From assembly GCA_029862935.1 (NCBI GenBank), contig JAOTWK010000257.1, positions 1-5,555 on the forward strand: 5,555 bases of DNA. Direction: 5' to 3'. The notes below the pieces were generated by a model. That model saw only the letters and a program-made list of their open reading frames with translations. It made no database searches and was not told the origin of the DNA. The stretch comes from Gemmatimonadota bacterium (GTDB lineage: Bacteria; Gemmatimonadota; Gemmatimonadetes; Gemmatimonadales; GWC2-71-9). Both the position numbers and the translations under genes were made by a program. Numbering within the stretch: position 1 is the first letter of the stretch; every line of letters starts with the position of its first letter. This document shows positions 1 through 5,535 of this stretch, piece by piece.

Positions 1-255
1 AGCACGATCCAGGTCCAACTGCACGCTCACCGGGCTCACCGGTGATGACGTCCATCGAACCAGCAGCGTGGCGTGGCCCCTCTCCATGTGCTGACGGAGG
101 CGCTCGCGCAGATCGGCCTCCAGCCGTTGCAGCTCCGACGGCAGCCGGCACTGCACGCTGAAGTGCCGGTGGTTGACCGTACGCAGCTCCAGCATGACCC
201 GTCCACCCGCGAACGGGCCCTCTGCCGTCCCGAAACCGGTCATCGATCTGGGCAC
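1..255 (-). CDS. yicC: YicC family endoribonuclease, N-terminal part (partial, continues past left edge)
   Basis: The reverse strand encodes the first 85 residues of a YicC-family protein; the remainder lies beyond the left edge. The family signature MTGFG is at residues 5-9 and VNHR at 27-30. The conserved run RLPSELQRLEADLRERL follows at about 37-53. These are hallmarks of the YicC N-terminal domain. Family knowledge: YicC proteins are about 290 residues, and E. coli YicC is an endoribonuclease affecting small-RNA stability; the C-terminal half (DUF1732) would be off-window. I chose GTG at 253-255 rather than ATG at 241-243. It gives the usual family start (M-x-R-S-M-T-G-F-G) and lies 5 bases after a strong Shine-Dalgarno GAGGGGAG at 261-268, whereas the ATG would be 17 bases away. 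It follows the receptor gene by 70 bases on the same strand with no convincing terminator, so co-transcription is likely. In many bacteria gmk and rpoZ follow yicC, which cannot be seen here. Confidence 0.93.
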   Translation of the reverse strand, partial: MPRSMTGFGTAEGPFAGGRVMLELRTVNHRHFSVQCRLPSELQRLEADLRERLRQHMERGHATLLVRWTSSPVSPVSVQLDLDRA

Positions 256-260
256 GGATT

Positions 261-268
261 CTCCCCTC
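261..268 (-). promoter_or_regulatory. Shine-Dalgarno of yicC
   Basis: The reverse strand reads GAGGGGAG followed by five bases (AATCC) and GTG. This is the best ribosome binding site in the left part of the window. It decides in favour of the GTG start at 255 over the internal ATG at 243. Confidence 0.8.
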
Positions 269-325
269 TCGTCGGCGTGCGACCGGCACCGGCGTCCTGC
301 GGCCCGTCACCGCAACGAAGCTGAG

Positions 326-2122
326 TCAATTCCCGAATGTCCATGACACCCCGAAATACTGCGCATTCCCTGGATAGGCGAGACCCGGGACGTATTCCGC
401 GTCCGTGAGGCGCGCATTCCTGAGGGCCCAAAACGCGGTGAAGTCCACCAACTGGAACTCAATCTGGGTCTCCCAGAAGGTCGCTTCGGGGAGTGCGATC
501 ACGCTGCCGTCCGCGCGGGCACCCGCCGTCCCGGCCCCCCAAGTCTCGATTGCCACCTGCGCTTTGAGATCGAATGCGCCGGAGCGGAATGTCTTCCAGA
601 ACTTGGACCGCCAGGTGAGAGCTGCGCGCACGTGCTGCGGCGGTTGCAGCCCGGCCGGCGCCCCCGAGAGGGGATCGGAGTACCATCCCGAAAGCGTCAG
701 CGCCTTCCAGGGCCGGAGCGTCGCCTCGACTCTCAGGTACGTTGTCTCGCCCGCCGCGCCCAGGGACGGGACGATCGGGAGGTCGGCATAGGGAAGCGGT
801 TGGAACGCGTCCTGCCTGGCAAGCGTCACCGTTCCCGACAGCCAGCGGGTGTCGAGACCGGCCCGGGCGGCGAGATCGCGAGTCGGGACGACCGAATCGT
901 CGACGAGCGCCGGCGCCTGCACCGCCTCTCTGAGGGTCGCTTCGCCCGCCAGCGTGACCGGACCGACATACACGCCGACCGCTCCGCGCACCCACTGCGA
1001 ATGCCGGTCCCCCCGATGCCGCCGATAGCCTCCATCGGCGGCCAGCACGATGCCCCGGACCGGCACCCAGCCCATCCGTCCCTCCAGGCCGAGCGGGGTC
1101 CGGGCGTCGGCCAGTCGTCCCACGGCATCCACTGTCCAGCTGGGACGCCTATACCGCACGCCTAAGTGCGCCTGCCGGACTCCGTGGTCGCTCAGTGCCG
1201 CACCGGAGTCGGCCGACCACACGCTCGAGGCCAGTCCCGTTTCCACTCTGAGGCCCAGGCCGTCGGGACGGGTCGCTGCCGAGAGGGTGATCAGCATGTC
1301 GGTACGGACACCGTCGCGCGCGGGTACGGACGTTCCAACCCCGGCGGGCAGGCCATCGCGATCCACATCCTGGCGTCGGATCTGGTAGCTCGCTCCCACG
1401 CGACCGTCGGGCTGCCATGATACTCGAGCCCACACGTCGAAAAGGTCCGCTCCGGCGGCCCCGCTGGGGCCATCGGTGCCGGCATAGTTGGCGGCCAAAT
1501 CGAGCCCGATTCCCGTAGCCGTGCGCTTCTGGAACAGCGCCGCATATTGGGCCGACTTGAAGGCACCCGATTGCACATGGATCTTCGAGCGCACAACGGG
1601 CGTCTCGTGTCGCTCCGTCACCAGGTACGCTCGCAGCATGCCGGGAAGCACTTCGATGTCGACGCGACGGAAATAAGTCAACGGGAAATCGCCAGGGTCG
1701 ACGAACGCGGTGTCGCCCCCAAGCGGCTCCCAGCGCATGCCATCCCAGAACACCTCTAGCGCCGCGCCACCGCGTCCGCCGTACTGCACGTACTCCGGCT
1801 GTCCAATGAACCCTGCGCGAGCCACGTAGACGCCTGGGATGCGGGCCAGCAGGTCGGCGAGGGTGAGTGCACCGGCCCACAGGAGGGAGTCACGCGTGAA
1901 CGTGTAGCGACTTCCGGGCGGCAGGGGTCCTGGGGGAACTTCCGGTTGGAACATCGGGAGCGTGCGCCCGTGCGCGAACGGGTCTAGCGGGATTTGGGAG
2001 TCGGGTGCCGCTCCAGGGAGGCTATCCGCGCGCACCCGCGTCGTGTCCTGCCCTGCCGCGGTCGGCGCCGCAACGAGCGTAATGACGGCGACCGCCGCCG
2101 CGACCCGCCCGGCGGCGGTCAC
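326..2122 (-). CDS. TonB-dependent-receptor-like outer-membrane barrel with plug domain
   Basis: This 598-residue protein is predicted to sit in the outer membrane. Residues 1-24 form a signal peptide (hydrophobic AVAVITLVAAP, then TAAG before Q25). A short proline-rich linker runs to about 75. A plug domain covers about 85-170, with LADLLARIPGVYV at 88-100, YGGRGG at 114-119, an FWDGM strand-turn at 125-129 and the RRVDIEVLPG end-motif at 152-161. The rest (about 175-598) alternates aromatic/hydrophobic strands and polar loops like a beta-barrel, ending YFGVSWTF plus GN. Family knowledge: TonB-dependent receptors import siderophores, cobalamin, glycans or peptides using TonB energy; the ligand here cannot be read. 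At 598 residues it is short for the family, with just enough length for a 22-strand barrel. It lacks the SusC-type N-terminal carboxypeptidase-like extension. The start is GTG overlapping the aminopeptidase stop (GTGA). No other start codon lies upstream of the signal peptide in this frame. The chief uncertainty is whether it transports or is a plug-bearing porin relative. Confidence 0.85.
   Translation of the reverse strand: MTAAGRVAAAVAVITLVAAPTAAGQDTTRVRADSLPGAAPDSQIPLDPFAHGRTLPMFQPEVPPGPLPPGSRYTFTRDSLLWAGALTLADLLARIPGVYVARAGFIGQPEYVQYGGRGGAALEVFWDGMRWEPLGGDTAFVDPGDFPLTYFRRVDIEVLPGMLRAYLVTERHETPVVRSKIHVQSGAFKSAQYAALFQKRTATGIGLDLAANYAGTDGPSGAAGADLFDVWARVSWQPDGRVGASYQIRRQDVDRDGLPAGVGTSVPARDGVRTDMLITLSAATRPDGLGLRVETGLASSVWSADSGAALSDHGVRQAHLGVRYRRPSWTVDAVGRLADARTPLGLEGRMGWVPVRGIVLAADGGYRRHRGDRHSQWVRGAVGVYVGPVTLAGEATLREAVQAPALVDDSVVPTRDLAARAGLDTRWLSGTVTLARQDAFQPLPYADLPIVPSLGAAGETTYLRVEATLRPWKALTLSGWYSDPLSGAPAGLQPPQHVRAALTWRSKFWKTFRSGAFDLKAQVAIETWGAGTAGARADGSVIALPEATFWETQIEFQLVDFTAFWALRNARLTDAEYVPGLAYPGNAQYFGVSWTFGN
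2027..2047 (-). other. Candidate TonB box in the receptor (residues 26-32)
   Basis: Residues 26-32 read DTTRVRA, directly after the predicted signal-peptide cleavage. The pattern D-T-x-x-V-x-A is that of classical TonB boxes such as the one in E. coli BtuB. Caution: I recall QDTTR-type mature N-termini as common in secreted proteins of Gemmatimonadota, so the match may be coincidental. Confidence 0.35.
2119..2122 (-). promoter_or_regulatory. GTGA stop/start overlap coupling pepA to the receptor gene
   Basis: The reverse strand reads GGGGGGTGACC at the junction. TGA ends the aminopeptidase and GTG, shifted by one base, starts the receptor. The only purine-rich sequence (AGGGGG) abuts the start codon, too close for an ideal ribosome binding site, so termination-reinitiation is the likely route to translation. 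Confidence 0.75.
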
Positions 2123-3612
2123 CCCCCTGCGCGCCCCAACACCAGCTCGGTGAAGAGCCGAACGCCCACCCCGGTAGGGCCCTTCGCCAGATCAGGTCGG
2201 TCGGCCTCGGTCCACGCGGTGCCGGCGATATCGAGATGCGCCCACGGGAACTGATCGACAAACTCGCGCAAGAACCATCCGGCGGTGATGGTACCGGCCG
2301 GCCGACCGCCGACGTTCTTGACGTCGGCAAAGTCCGACTTGATCTGCTCCCGGTACTCGTCCCACAGCGGAAGCGGCCAACACCGCTCGCCCGCCAGATC
2401 GCCCGCCTGCCGAACCTCGTCGACGAGCTGGTCGTCGTTCCCCATGAGGCCGGTCGCGTGGTGCCCGAGCGCGATCACTACCGACCCGGTCAGTGTCGCC
2501 GCATCGACGACGCAGGCCGGCTTGAACTTCCGGGCGTAGGACAGCGCATCACTGAGCAGGAGCCGTCCTTCGGCGTCGGTGTTGACGATCTCGATGGTCT
2601 TGCCGAGGTGGCCGCGTACGATATCGCCGGGCTTGATGGCGGTCCCGGAGGGGAGGTTTTCAGACGCCGGAATGATGCCGACCACATTGATCTTCGGCTT
2701 GAGGTGACCCAGCGTCTCGAACATGCCGAGCACGGCGGCGGCGCCCGACATGTCGTACTTCATCTCCTCCATTTTTTCCGGAGGCTTGAGGGAAATCCCG
2801 CCGGCGTCGAAGGTGACCCCCTTTCCAACGAAGCAGAGCGGCGCGCTCCGGGCGCCGGCCCCGCGATACTCCAGGGTGATGAGCTGCGGGTCCTGCGCCG
2901 TGCCCTGCGCCACCGCGAGCAGCGCCCCCAACTCTCCCTTGGCTATTTCCTCCCTGCCCAGAACCGTCACCCGATAGCCGTAGGCCTTGCCCAGTTTGCG
3001 CGCGATACCTGTCAGGTAGCGCGGGGTGCACACGTTCCCCGGGAGTGCTTGGAGATTGCGTGCCAGGACATGCCCGTCGGCGATGGCCGCCCCGATCCGT
3101 CGGCCCCGGTCCAGATCCGCCCGTTCCTCCCGGCCCGCTACGATCTCGACGCTGCCGAGTCTCGGCGAATCGCCTTTCGCCTTGAGCGCGTCAAACCGCC
3201 AGGCCCCCTGGGCGATGCCCTCGACGACGACTTGGCCCACGGTCTGCTGGGCCACCCCGCCACGCGCCTCGGGAATCACGTGGAAGGCCATGGCCTCCAC
3301 GCGCATGCCGAGTGCGCGCTTCGCCGCCACAGCCGCCGCGCGCCGGATAGCTCCCCGCGTGATTTCTCCACGGGCGCCCATGCCCACCAGCAGCACCCGC
3401 GTGGGCCGCTTGGCGGGATAGAGCGTCGCGACCTGGTCGCGCGCACCCCCAAAGTCCCCACTCGCCAAGAGACGGCCGATGGCCCCGCCCGTGTGTGAAT
3501 CCAGGGACAACAGGGAGGTCGGGACCTTACGCGACGCCAGCTCGTCGACGGCAACGGCGAGCAGTGGTAGACTCACGCGCTCGAGTGGAACGACTTTGAC
3601 CGAGGAATTCAC
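2119..3612 (-). CDS. pepA: Leucyl aminopeptidase (M17 family cytosol aminopeptidase)
   Basis: This 497-residue cytosolic metallopeptidase removes N-terminal amino acids (leucine preferred) from peptides, using two metal ions. An N-terminal alpha/beta domain (about 1-160) precedes the catalytic domain. All active-site residues are visible: metal ligands K264, D269, D287, D346 and E348, and catalytic K276 and R350. They sit in FVGKGVTFDAGGISLK (261-276), MKYDMSGAAA (284-293) and the family signature NTDAEGRL (344-351). Every position is exactly six lower than in E. coli PepA (K270, D275, K282, D293, D352, E354, R356), and the length matches (503 in E. coli). The reading frame stays open to 3876, but I chose GTG at 3610-3612. 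It gives the normal family length and starts just before the first beta-strand, while a longer form would run into the divergent gene. The Shine-Dalgarno there is weak; a second GTG at codon 13 is less likely. The stop overlaps the receptor start. Some PepA proteins also bind DNA; nothing here shows that. Confidence 0.97.
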   Translation of the reverse strand: MNSSVKVVPLERVSLPLLAVAVDELASRKVPTSLLSLDSHTGGAIGRLLASGDFGGARDQVATLYPAKRPTRVLLVGMGARGEITRGAIRRAAAVAAKRALGMRVEAMAFHVIPEARGGVAQQTVGQVVVEGIAQGAWRFDALKAKGDSPRLGSVEIVAGREERADLDRGRRIGAAIADGHVLARNLQALPGNVCTPRYLTGIARKLGKAYGYRVTVLGREEIAKGELGALLAVAQGTAQDPQLITLEYRGAGARSAPLCFVGKGVTFDAGGISLKPPEKMEEMKYDMSGAAAVLGMFETLGHLKPKINVVGIIPASENLPSGTAIKPGDIVRGHLGKTIEIVNTDAEGRLLLSDALSYARKFKPACVVDAATLTGSVVIALGHHATGLMGNDDQLVDEVRQAGDLAGERCWPLPLWDEYREQIKSDFADVKNVGGRPAGTITAGWFLREFVDQFPWAHLDIAGTAWTEADRPDLAKGPTGVGVRLFTELVLGRAGG

Positions 3613-3660
3613 GTGCTGTACCGGAGTTGACGTGGTTGCGGGTCGGAAACCGTGGACGGA

Positions 3661-3684
3661 GCGGCATCGAAGCCGCAAGGCGGC
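3661..3684. repeat. Competing GCGGC/GCCGC/GCGGC hairpin arms upstream of pepA
   Basis: On the + strand, GCGGC (3661-3665), six bases, GCCGC (3672-3676), three bases, then GCGGC (3680-3684). The middle arm can pair perfectly with either neighbour but not both. It lies 49-72 bases before the pepA start. If the predicted promoter is right, the arm at 3680-3684 lies at the transcription start, and only the hairpin with the UUCGAU loop would be fully within the leader. Function unknown. Confidence 0.4.
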
Positions 3685-3688
3685 CTGA

Positions 3689-3717
3689 AGGTTAGCCGAA
3701 GCCCGAAACGACGGCAA
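3689..3717 (-). promoter_or_regulatory. Candidate sigma-70-type promoter for the pepA operon
   Basis: The reverse strand has TTGCCG (3717-3712), a 17-base spacer and TAACCT (3694-3689). This matches 4 of 6 and 3 of 6 consensus bases with ideal spacing. It would start transcription near 3682 and leave a leader of about 70 bases, consistent with the chosen GTG start. The match is modest, and in DNA this GC-rich it could arise by chance. Confidence 0.3.
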
Positions 3718-3743
3718 GTTGCGGCTTTTGGGCTGCGAAGCCT

Positions 3744-3763
3744 CTTGAGCCGGTTGCCTCAAG
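3744..3763. promoter_or_regulatory. CTTGAG-N8-CTCAAG inverted repeat, possible operator
   Basis: A perfect 6-base dyad (3744-3749 and 3758-3763) with an 8-base spacer lies in the divergent intergenic region. It covers the -35 element and part of the spacer of the candidate rightward promoter, the expected place for a repressor site. No T-run follows it, so it is not an intrinsic terminator. Confidence 0.3.
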
Positions 3764-3772
3764 CGGTAGCTT
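3745..3772 (+). promoter_or_regulatory. Candidate promoter for the small outer-membrane protein gene
   Basis: TTGAGC (3745-3750), a 16-base spacer and TAGCTT (3767-3772) match 4 of 6 and 3 of 6 sigma-70 consensus bases. It would leave a leader of roughly 40 bases before ATG 3821. Weak prediction. Confidence 0.25.
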
Positions 3773-3810
3773 ACTGTCCACAGTCCCGCGCGCGAACACT
3801 CTCCACAATC

Positions 3811-3815
3811 GAGGA
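3811..3815 (+). promoter_or_regulatory. Shine-Dalgarno of the outer-membrane protein gene
   Basis: GAGGA followed by five bases and ATG at 3821. Good sequence and spacing; it supports this start, which also begins a complete signal peptide. Confidence 0.75.
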
Positions 3816-3820
3816 TTCCC

Positions 3821-4408
3821 ATGCTGCGGTTGTCGTGGGTCGCTGTCCTGCTGCCGGTCGTCTTGATGCCAGCCACCGTGCTGGCGCAGGTCCCTGAACG
3901 CTATGGTTTTTGGTTCGGGGGCGGTGCGGCTGTGACGCTGGGCAATGTCCGTATTGGGGACGACGCCACCGCGATCATCGACGCACGCAAACCCGGTCCT
4001 TCGGCATTCCTGAGCATCGGCGGCACGCTCAGCCGAACCGTGTTGCTCGGCGTAGACGTGGCCGGGTGGACGCGGAGCGGAAGTGACACGACTCGAACCT
4101 TCGGCATGATCACCTTCGGTGCCACCCTCTTCCCGGTCCGGCAGTTCCCTCTGTACCTGAAGGGCGGGTTCGGTGTCGGCACCTACCAAGAAACGGCTGG
4201 CACCGATCGCTACGATGCCAACGGATTCGGCATGCATTTCGGGGTCGGAGCCGAGTTCCGCGTAGCACCGACCCTCCACGTCGGACCCTACGTGCAGTAC
4301 GCGTTCTCGAGGGAAAATGTGAAGCGAAATCAGCTGACGATCTTCTCTCAGCTCGACATCGACCTGCTGAGTGCGGGAGTGGGAGTGCGGTGGCACCGCT
4401 CCCGGTGA
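3821..4408 (+). CDS. Small outer-membrane beta-barrel protein
   Basis: This 195-residue protein has a clear signal peptide (residues 1-22; hydrophobic WVAVLLPVVLM, cleavage after VLA before Q23). The mature part is a run of glycine- and aromatic-rich amphipathic strands: FWFGGGAAVTLG (30-41), FLSIGGTL (63-70), LLGVDVAGWT (75-84), MITFGATLFP (96-105), LYLKGGFGVGTY (111-122), FGMHFGVGAEFRV (136-148), LHVGPYVQYAFS (152-163) and the last strand AGVGVRW (185-191). About eight strands suggest an OmpX/OmpA-barrel-like fold. No OmpA peptidoglycan-binding domain, lipobox or enzyme motif is present. Its cargo or role cannot be inferred; proteins of this class are usually annotated 'outer membrane beta-barrel protein'. 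The last four residues (HRSR) extend past the closing aromatic. It is divergent from pepA and convergent with the zinc-ribbon gene 25 bases downstream. Confidence 0.85.
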   Translation: MLRLSWVAVLLPVVLMPATVLAQVPERYGFWFGGGAAVTLGNVRIGDDATAIIDARKPGPSAFLSIGGTLSRTVLLGVDVAGWTRSGSDTTRTFGMITFGATLFPVRQFPLYLKGGFGVGTYQETAGTDRYDANGFGMHFGVGAEFRVAPTLHVGPYVQYAFSRENVKRNQLTIFSQLDIDLLSAGVGVRWHRSR

Positions 4409-4410
4409 CG

Positions 4411-4423
4411 CCGTCGCAGACGG
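4411..4423. terminator. Short hairpin between convergent genes (weak terminator candidate)
   Basis: CCGTC-GCA-GACGG forms a perfect 5-base-pair stem with a 3-base loop in the 25-base gap between two convergent stop codons. Position suits a bidirectional terminator, but there is no T-run on either side and the stem is short. Confidence 0.3.
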
Positions 4424-4433
4424 TCCGGCACGG

Positions 4434-4868
4434 TCAGAGGTGCACTCGGCCCTTCGTCACCTCCCAGTTCTCCCAGAATCGGATGTAGTAGTAGCGCGAC
4501 CGATCCTGTGGCACACGCCACCACGGATGCTCCGCGTCGTCGATCGGTCGTAGCACGGTCGCCTCGGCCACCGAAGTGCGCTTGCCGCAGAACGGGCAGA
4601 GTATCGACTCGACGTCGGGCGCGACCCACCAGATGTACGGCGCCTTGGCGGCCTCCACCCACTCGGCGCAGCCGTGCACGGTAGGGACGTGCTGGATGGG
4701 CGACCCGCCGACCATCTGGGTGAAGCCGCAGAACCGGCACTGGCGATAGCGTCGTTCGGTCGGATCGATACGGGGTCCGTAGAATCCGGTCCGCTTACAG
4801 TCCGGGCACGGTTGCGGGTCGCGACCTTCCCCGAACGCCTCGAAACACTCATTGTCCCAGTCGTCCAT
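4434..4868 (-). CDS. Unrecognised Trp-rich protein with paired CxxC zinc-ribbon motifs
   Basis: This 144-residue protein belongs to no family I can name. It has no signal peptide or membrane segment, so it is probably cytoplasmic. Three CxxC knuckles are visible: CPDC (21-24), CRFC followed by GF (44-47) and CPFC followed by GK (91-94). The first two make a standard four-cysteine zinc ribbon. The third may pair with H60/H65 and C67 (in HVPTVHGC) as a second metal site. Eight tryptophans, an acidic start (MDDWDNE) and an aromatic end (RYYYIRFWENW, 125-135) are notable. Zinc ribbons usually bind nucleic acid or protein partners; the role here is unknown. The start is uncertain. ATG 4866-4868 begins the clearly conserved-looking part, but GTG 4920-4922 (162 residues) has a GGAGG 11 bases upstream, and ATG 4971-4973 (179 residues) is also open and lies within the predicted transcript. 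The extra N-terminal residues look unstructured. Confidence 0.8.
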   Translation of the reverse strand: MDDWDNECFEAFGEGRDPQPCPDCKRTGFYGPRIDPTERRYRQCRFCGFTQMVGGSPIQHVPTVHGCAEWVEAAKAPYIWWVAPDVESILCPFCGKRTSVAEATVLRPIDDAEHPWWRVPQDRSRYYYIRFWENWEVTKGRVHL

Positions 4869-5005
4869 CGTGTACGCCGCGTGGCCCCCGGAATCCAGCT
4901 GCTCGGAGCTCTGTGGCTGCACGCGACGTTTGCCCTCCCGGGACCAACTCGTTCTCGATCGTAGGGGACTCATGGCATCTGTCGATCCGGCCTGTCGAGT
5001 CCTGG

Positions 5006-5011
5006 ATCATA
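5006..5011 (-). promoter_or_regulatory. -10 element of the zinc-ribbon gene promoter
   Basis: The reverse strand reads TATGAT, 5 of 6 matches to the sigma-70 -10 consensus. It predicts transcription from about 4999. No good -35 is present at the right distance (CAGCAG), which is what an activator-dependent promoter would look like. Confidence 0.45.
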
Positions 5012-5031
5012 TCGAGCCACCCCACCCGCTG

Positions 5032-5049
5032 CTGTGCCTTCCCGCACAG
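5032..5049. promoter_or_regulatory. Perfect dyad CTGTGC-N6-GCACAG, CRP/FNR-like site
   Basis: The arms are at 5032-5037 and 5044-5049 with six bases between. The core TGTGC-N6-GCACA has the geometry of a CRP site (TGTGA-N6-TCACA) with one base changed symmetrically in each half. Its centre (5040.5) is about 41.5 bases upstream of the inferred leftward start near 4999, the usual position of a class II activator. It could instead be a hairpin: 6 base pairs with a 6-base loop. Confidence 0.4.
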
Positions 5050-5077
5050 AATGTATTTCAAAACCGCGTGGAGGCCA

Positions 5078-5118
5078 GCCGGCGCCACAGGTGGCGCATC
5101 GGGCCCATCGCCGGCGCC
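5078..5118. repeat. GC-rich hairpin and repeated GCCGGCGCC block
   Basis: GCCGGCGCC occurs at 5078-5086 and again at 5110-5118. Overlapping the first copy, GCGCCAC (5082-5088) and GTGGCGC (5091-5097) form a perfect 7-base dyad with a two-base gap. There is no adjacent T-run. It sits between the two divergent promoters. Confidence 0.35.
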
Positions 5119-5137
5119 CCCTGTCGGCGTCTCGCGC

Positions 5138-5166
5138 TTATCTGCCCTGCGCCGACCTGTTACAAT
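5138..5166 (+). promoter_or_regulatory. Extended -10 promoter for the cysteine-rich small protein gene
   Basis: TGtTACAAT at 5158-5166 combines an extended TGn with a 5-of-6 -10 hexamer. TTATCT at 5138-5143 is a weak -35 at 17 bases spacing. Predicted start near 5173 leaves a leader of about 50 bases before ATG 5223. This is the strongest promoter sequence in the window. Confidence 0.55.
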
Positions 5167-5222
5167 TCGCGTCATCGACAGCCGCCCACGGCGTCGCAGC
5201 GCATATCCCGGACTTCGACGAG

Positions 5223-5519
5223 ATGCAGCGAACAGACAAGATGCCGAATAGGACTGGGCGCCTCATCGCCCTCGTGGTCTCCCTAGTGGTGCTCGGGACC
5301 GCCCTCATCTTGGGCAGCCGAGCCCTGGTGCAGTCGGAGTGCGAGTTGTGTGTGACGTTCAGGGGGGTCACCACCTGCCGCCGCGGGTCCGGATCCGACC
5401 AGGGGGAGGCGATTCAGGCCGCCCAGAAGGCCGCGTGCGCCGTGATGGCCGGGGGCATGAACGAGAGCATCGCCTGCGACAACACGCCGCCCACCAACGT
5501 GCAGTGCACCGGCACCTGA
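5223..5519 (+). CDS. Small membrane-anchored cysteine-rich protein, unrecognised
   Basis: This 98-residue protein belongs to no family I can name. After a short basic start (MQRTDKMPNRTGR), residues 14-31 are hydrophobic (LIALVVSLVVLGTALILG). That gives a signal anchor or uncleaved signal; no clear AxA or lipobox site is seen. The rest (about 32-98) would face the periplasm and holds six cysteines, C40, C43, C52, C72, C85 and C95, an even number suited to three disulfides. C40-x-x-C43 is thioredoxin-like in spacing, but no thioredoxin fold is evident. Residues 58-74 (SDQGEAIQAAQKAACAV) look helical and the end (ACDNTPPTNVQC) is a loop. ATG 5241 (92 residues) is an alternative start, and neither has a convincing Shine-Dalgarno. 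The upstream extended -10 promoter excludes the longer open frame. The next gene begins 16 bases after its stop, so it may lead an operon. Confidence 0.75.
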   Translation: MQRTDKMPNRTGRLIALVVSLVVLGTALILGSRALVQSECELCVTFRGVTTCRRGSGSDQGEAIQAAQKAACAVMAGGMNESIACDNTPPTNVQCTGT

Positions 5520-5535
5520 CGACGGAACGGGTCCC

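Larger units (their letters stand above)
4974..5222. other. Noncoding divergent control region
   Basis: This stretch separates the leftward zinc-ribbon gene from the rightward cysteine-rich gene; it is about 354 bases if the zinc-ribbon gene starts at 4868. It holds a leftward -10 element, a CRP-like dyad, an AT-rich island (about 5050-5063), a GC-rich repeat/hairpin block (5078-5118) and a rightward extended -10 promoter. Reading frames crossing it look spurious. No tRNA or other recognisable RNA gene is seen. Confidence 0.6.

Noticed and set aside
256..325. Terminator between the receptor gene and yicC
   Set aside because: Only a 5-base stem (TGCGG/CCGCA on the reverse strand) without a T-run is present, so readthrough into yicC is more likely.
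459..995. Long open frame on the - strand within the receptor gene
   Set aside because: Out-of-frame shadow, Arg/Gly-rich with no domain. The same applies to 1149-1880 on the - strand.
2236..3498. 420-codon open frame on the + strand opposite the aminopeptidase
   Set aside because: Antisense shadow of a high-GC gene. Composition is Arg/Gly/Pro/His-rich with no motif, and the opposite strand has a complete M17 active site.
3661..3780. tRNA or structured RNA gene in the divergent intergenic region
   Set aside because: There is no acceptor-stem pairing or T-loop motif (GGTTCRA), and the visible pairings are short local hairpins.
3613..3876. Upstream extension of the aminopeptidase frame by 88 codons
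   Set aside because: It would overlap the start of the divergent outer-membrane protein gene, adds a non-homologous N-terminus and would run through the predicted promoter. The GTG at 3612 gives the normal family length.
4849..5175. 108-codon open frame on the - strand crossing the control region
   Set aside because: It overlaps the zinc-ribbon gene start in another frame and both promoter elements, and lacks a ribosome binding site. Its middle (about 4990-5070) looks less biased than other shadows, but not enough to call a gene.
5034..5222. Longer N-terminus of the cysteine-rich small protein
   Set aside because: The frame is open, but it crosses the extended -10 promoter and would bury the hydrophobic anchor behind about 60 basic, structureless residues.
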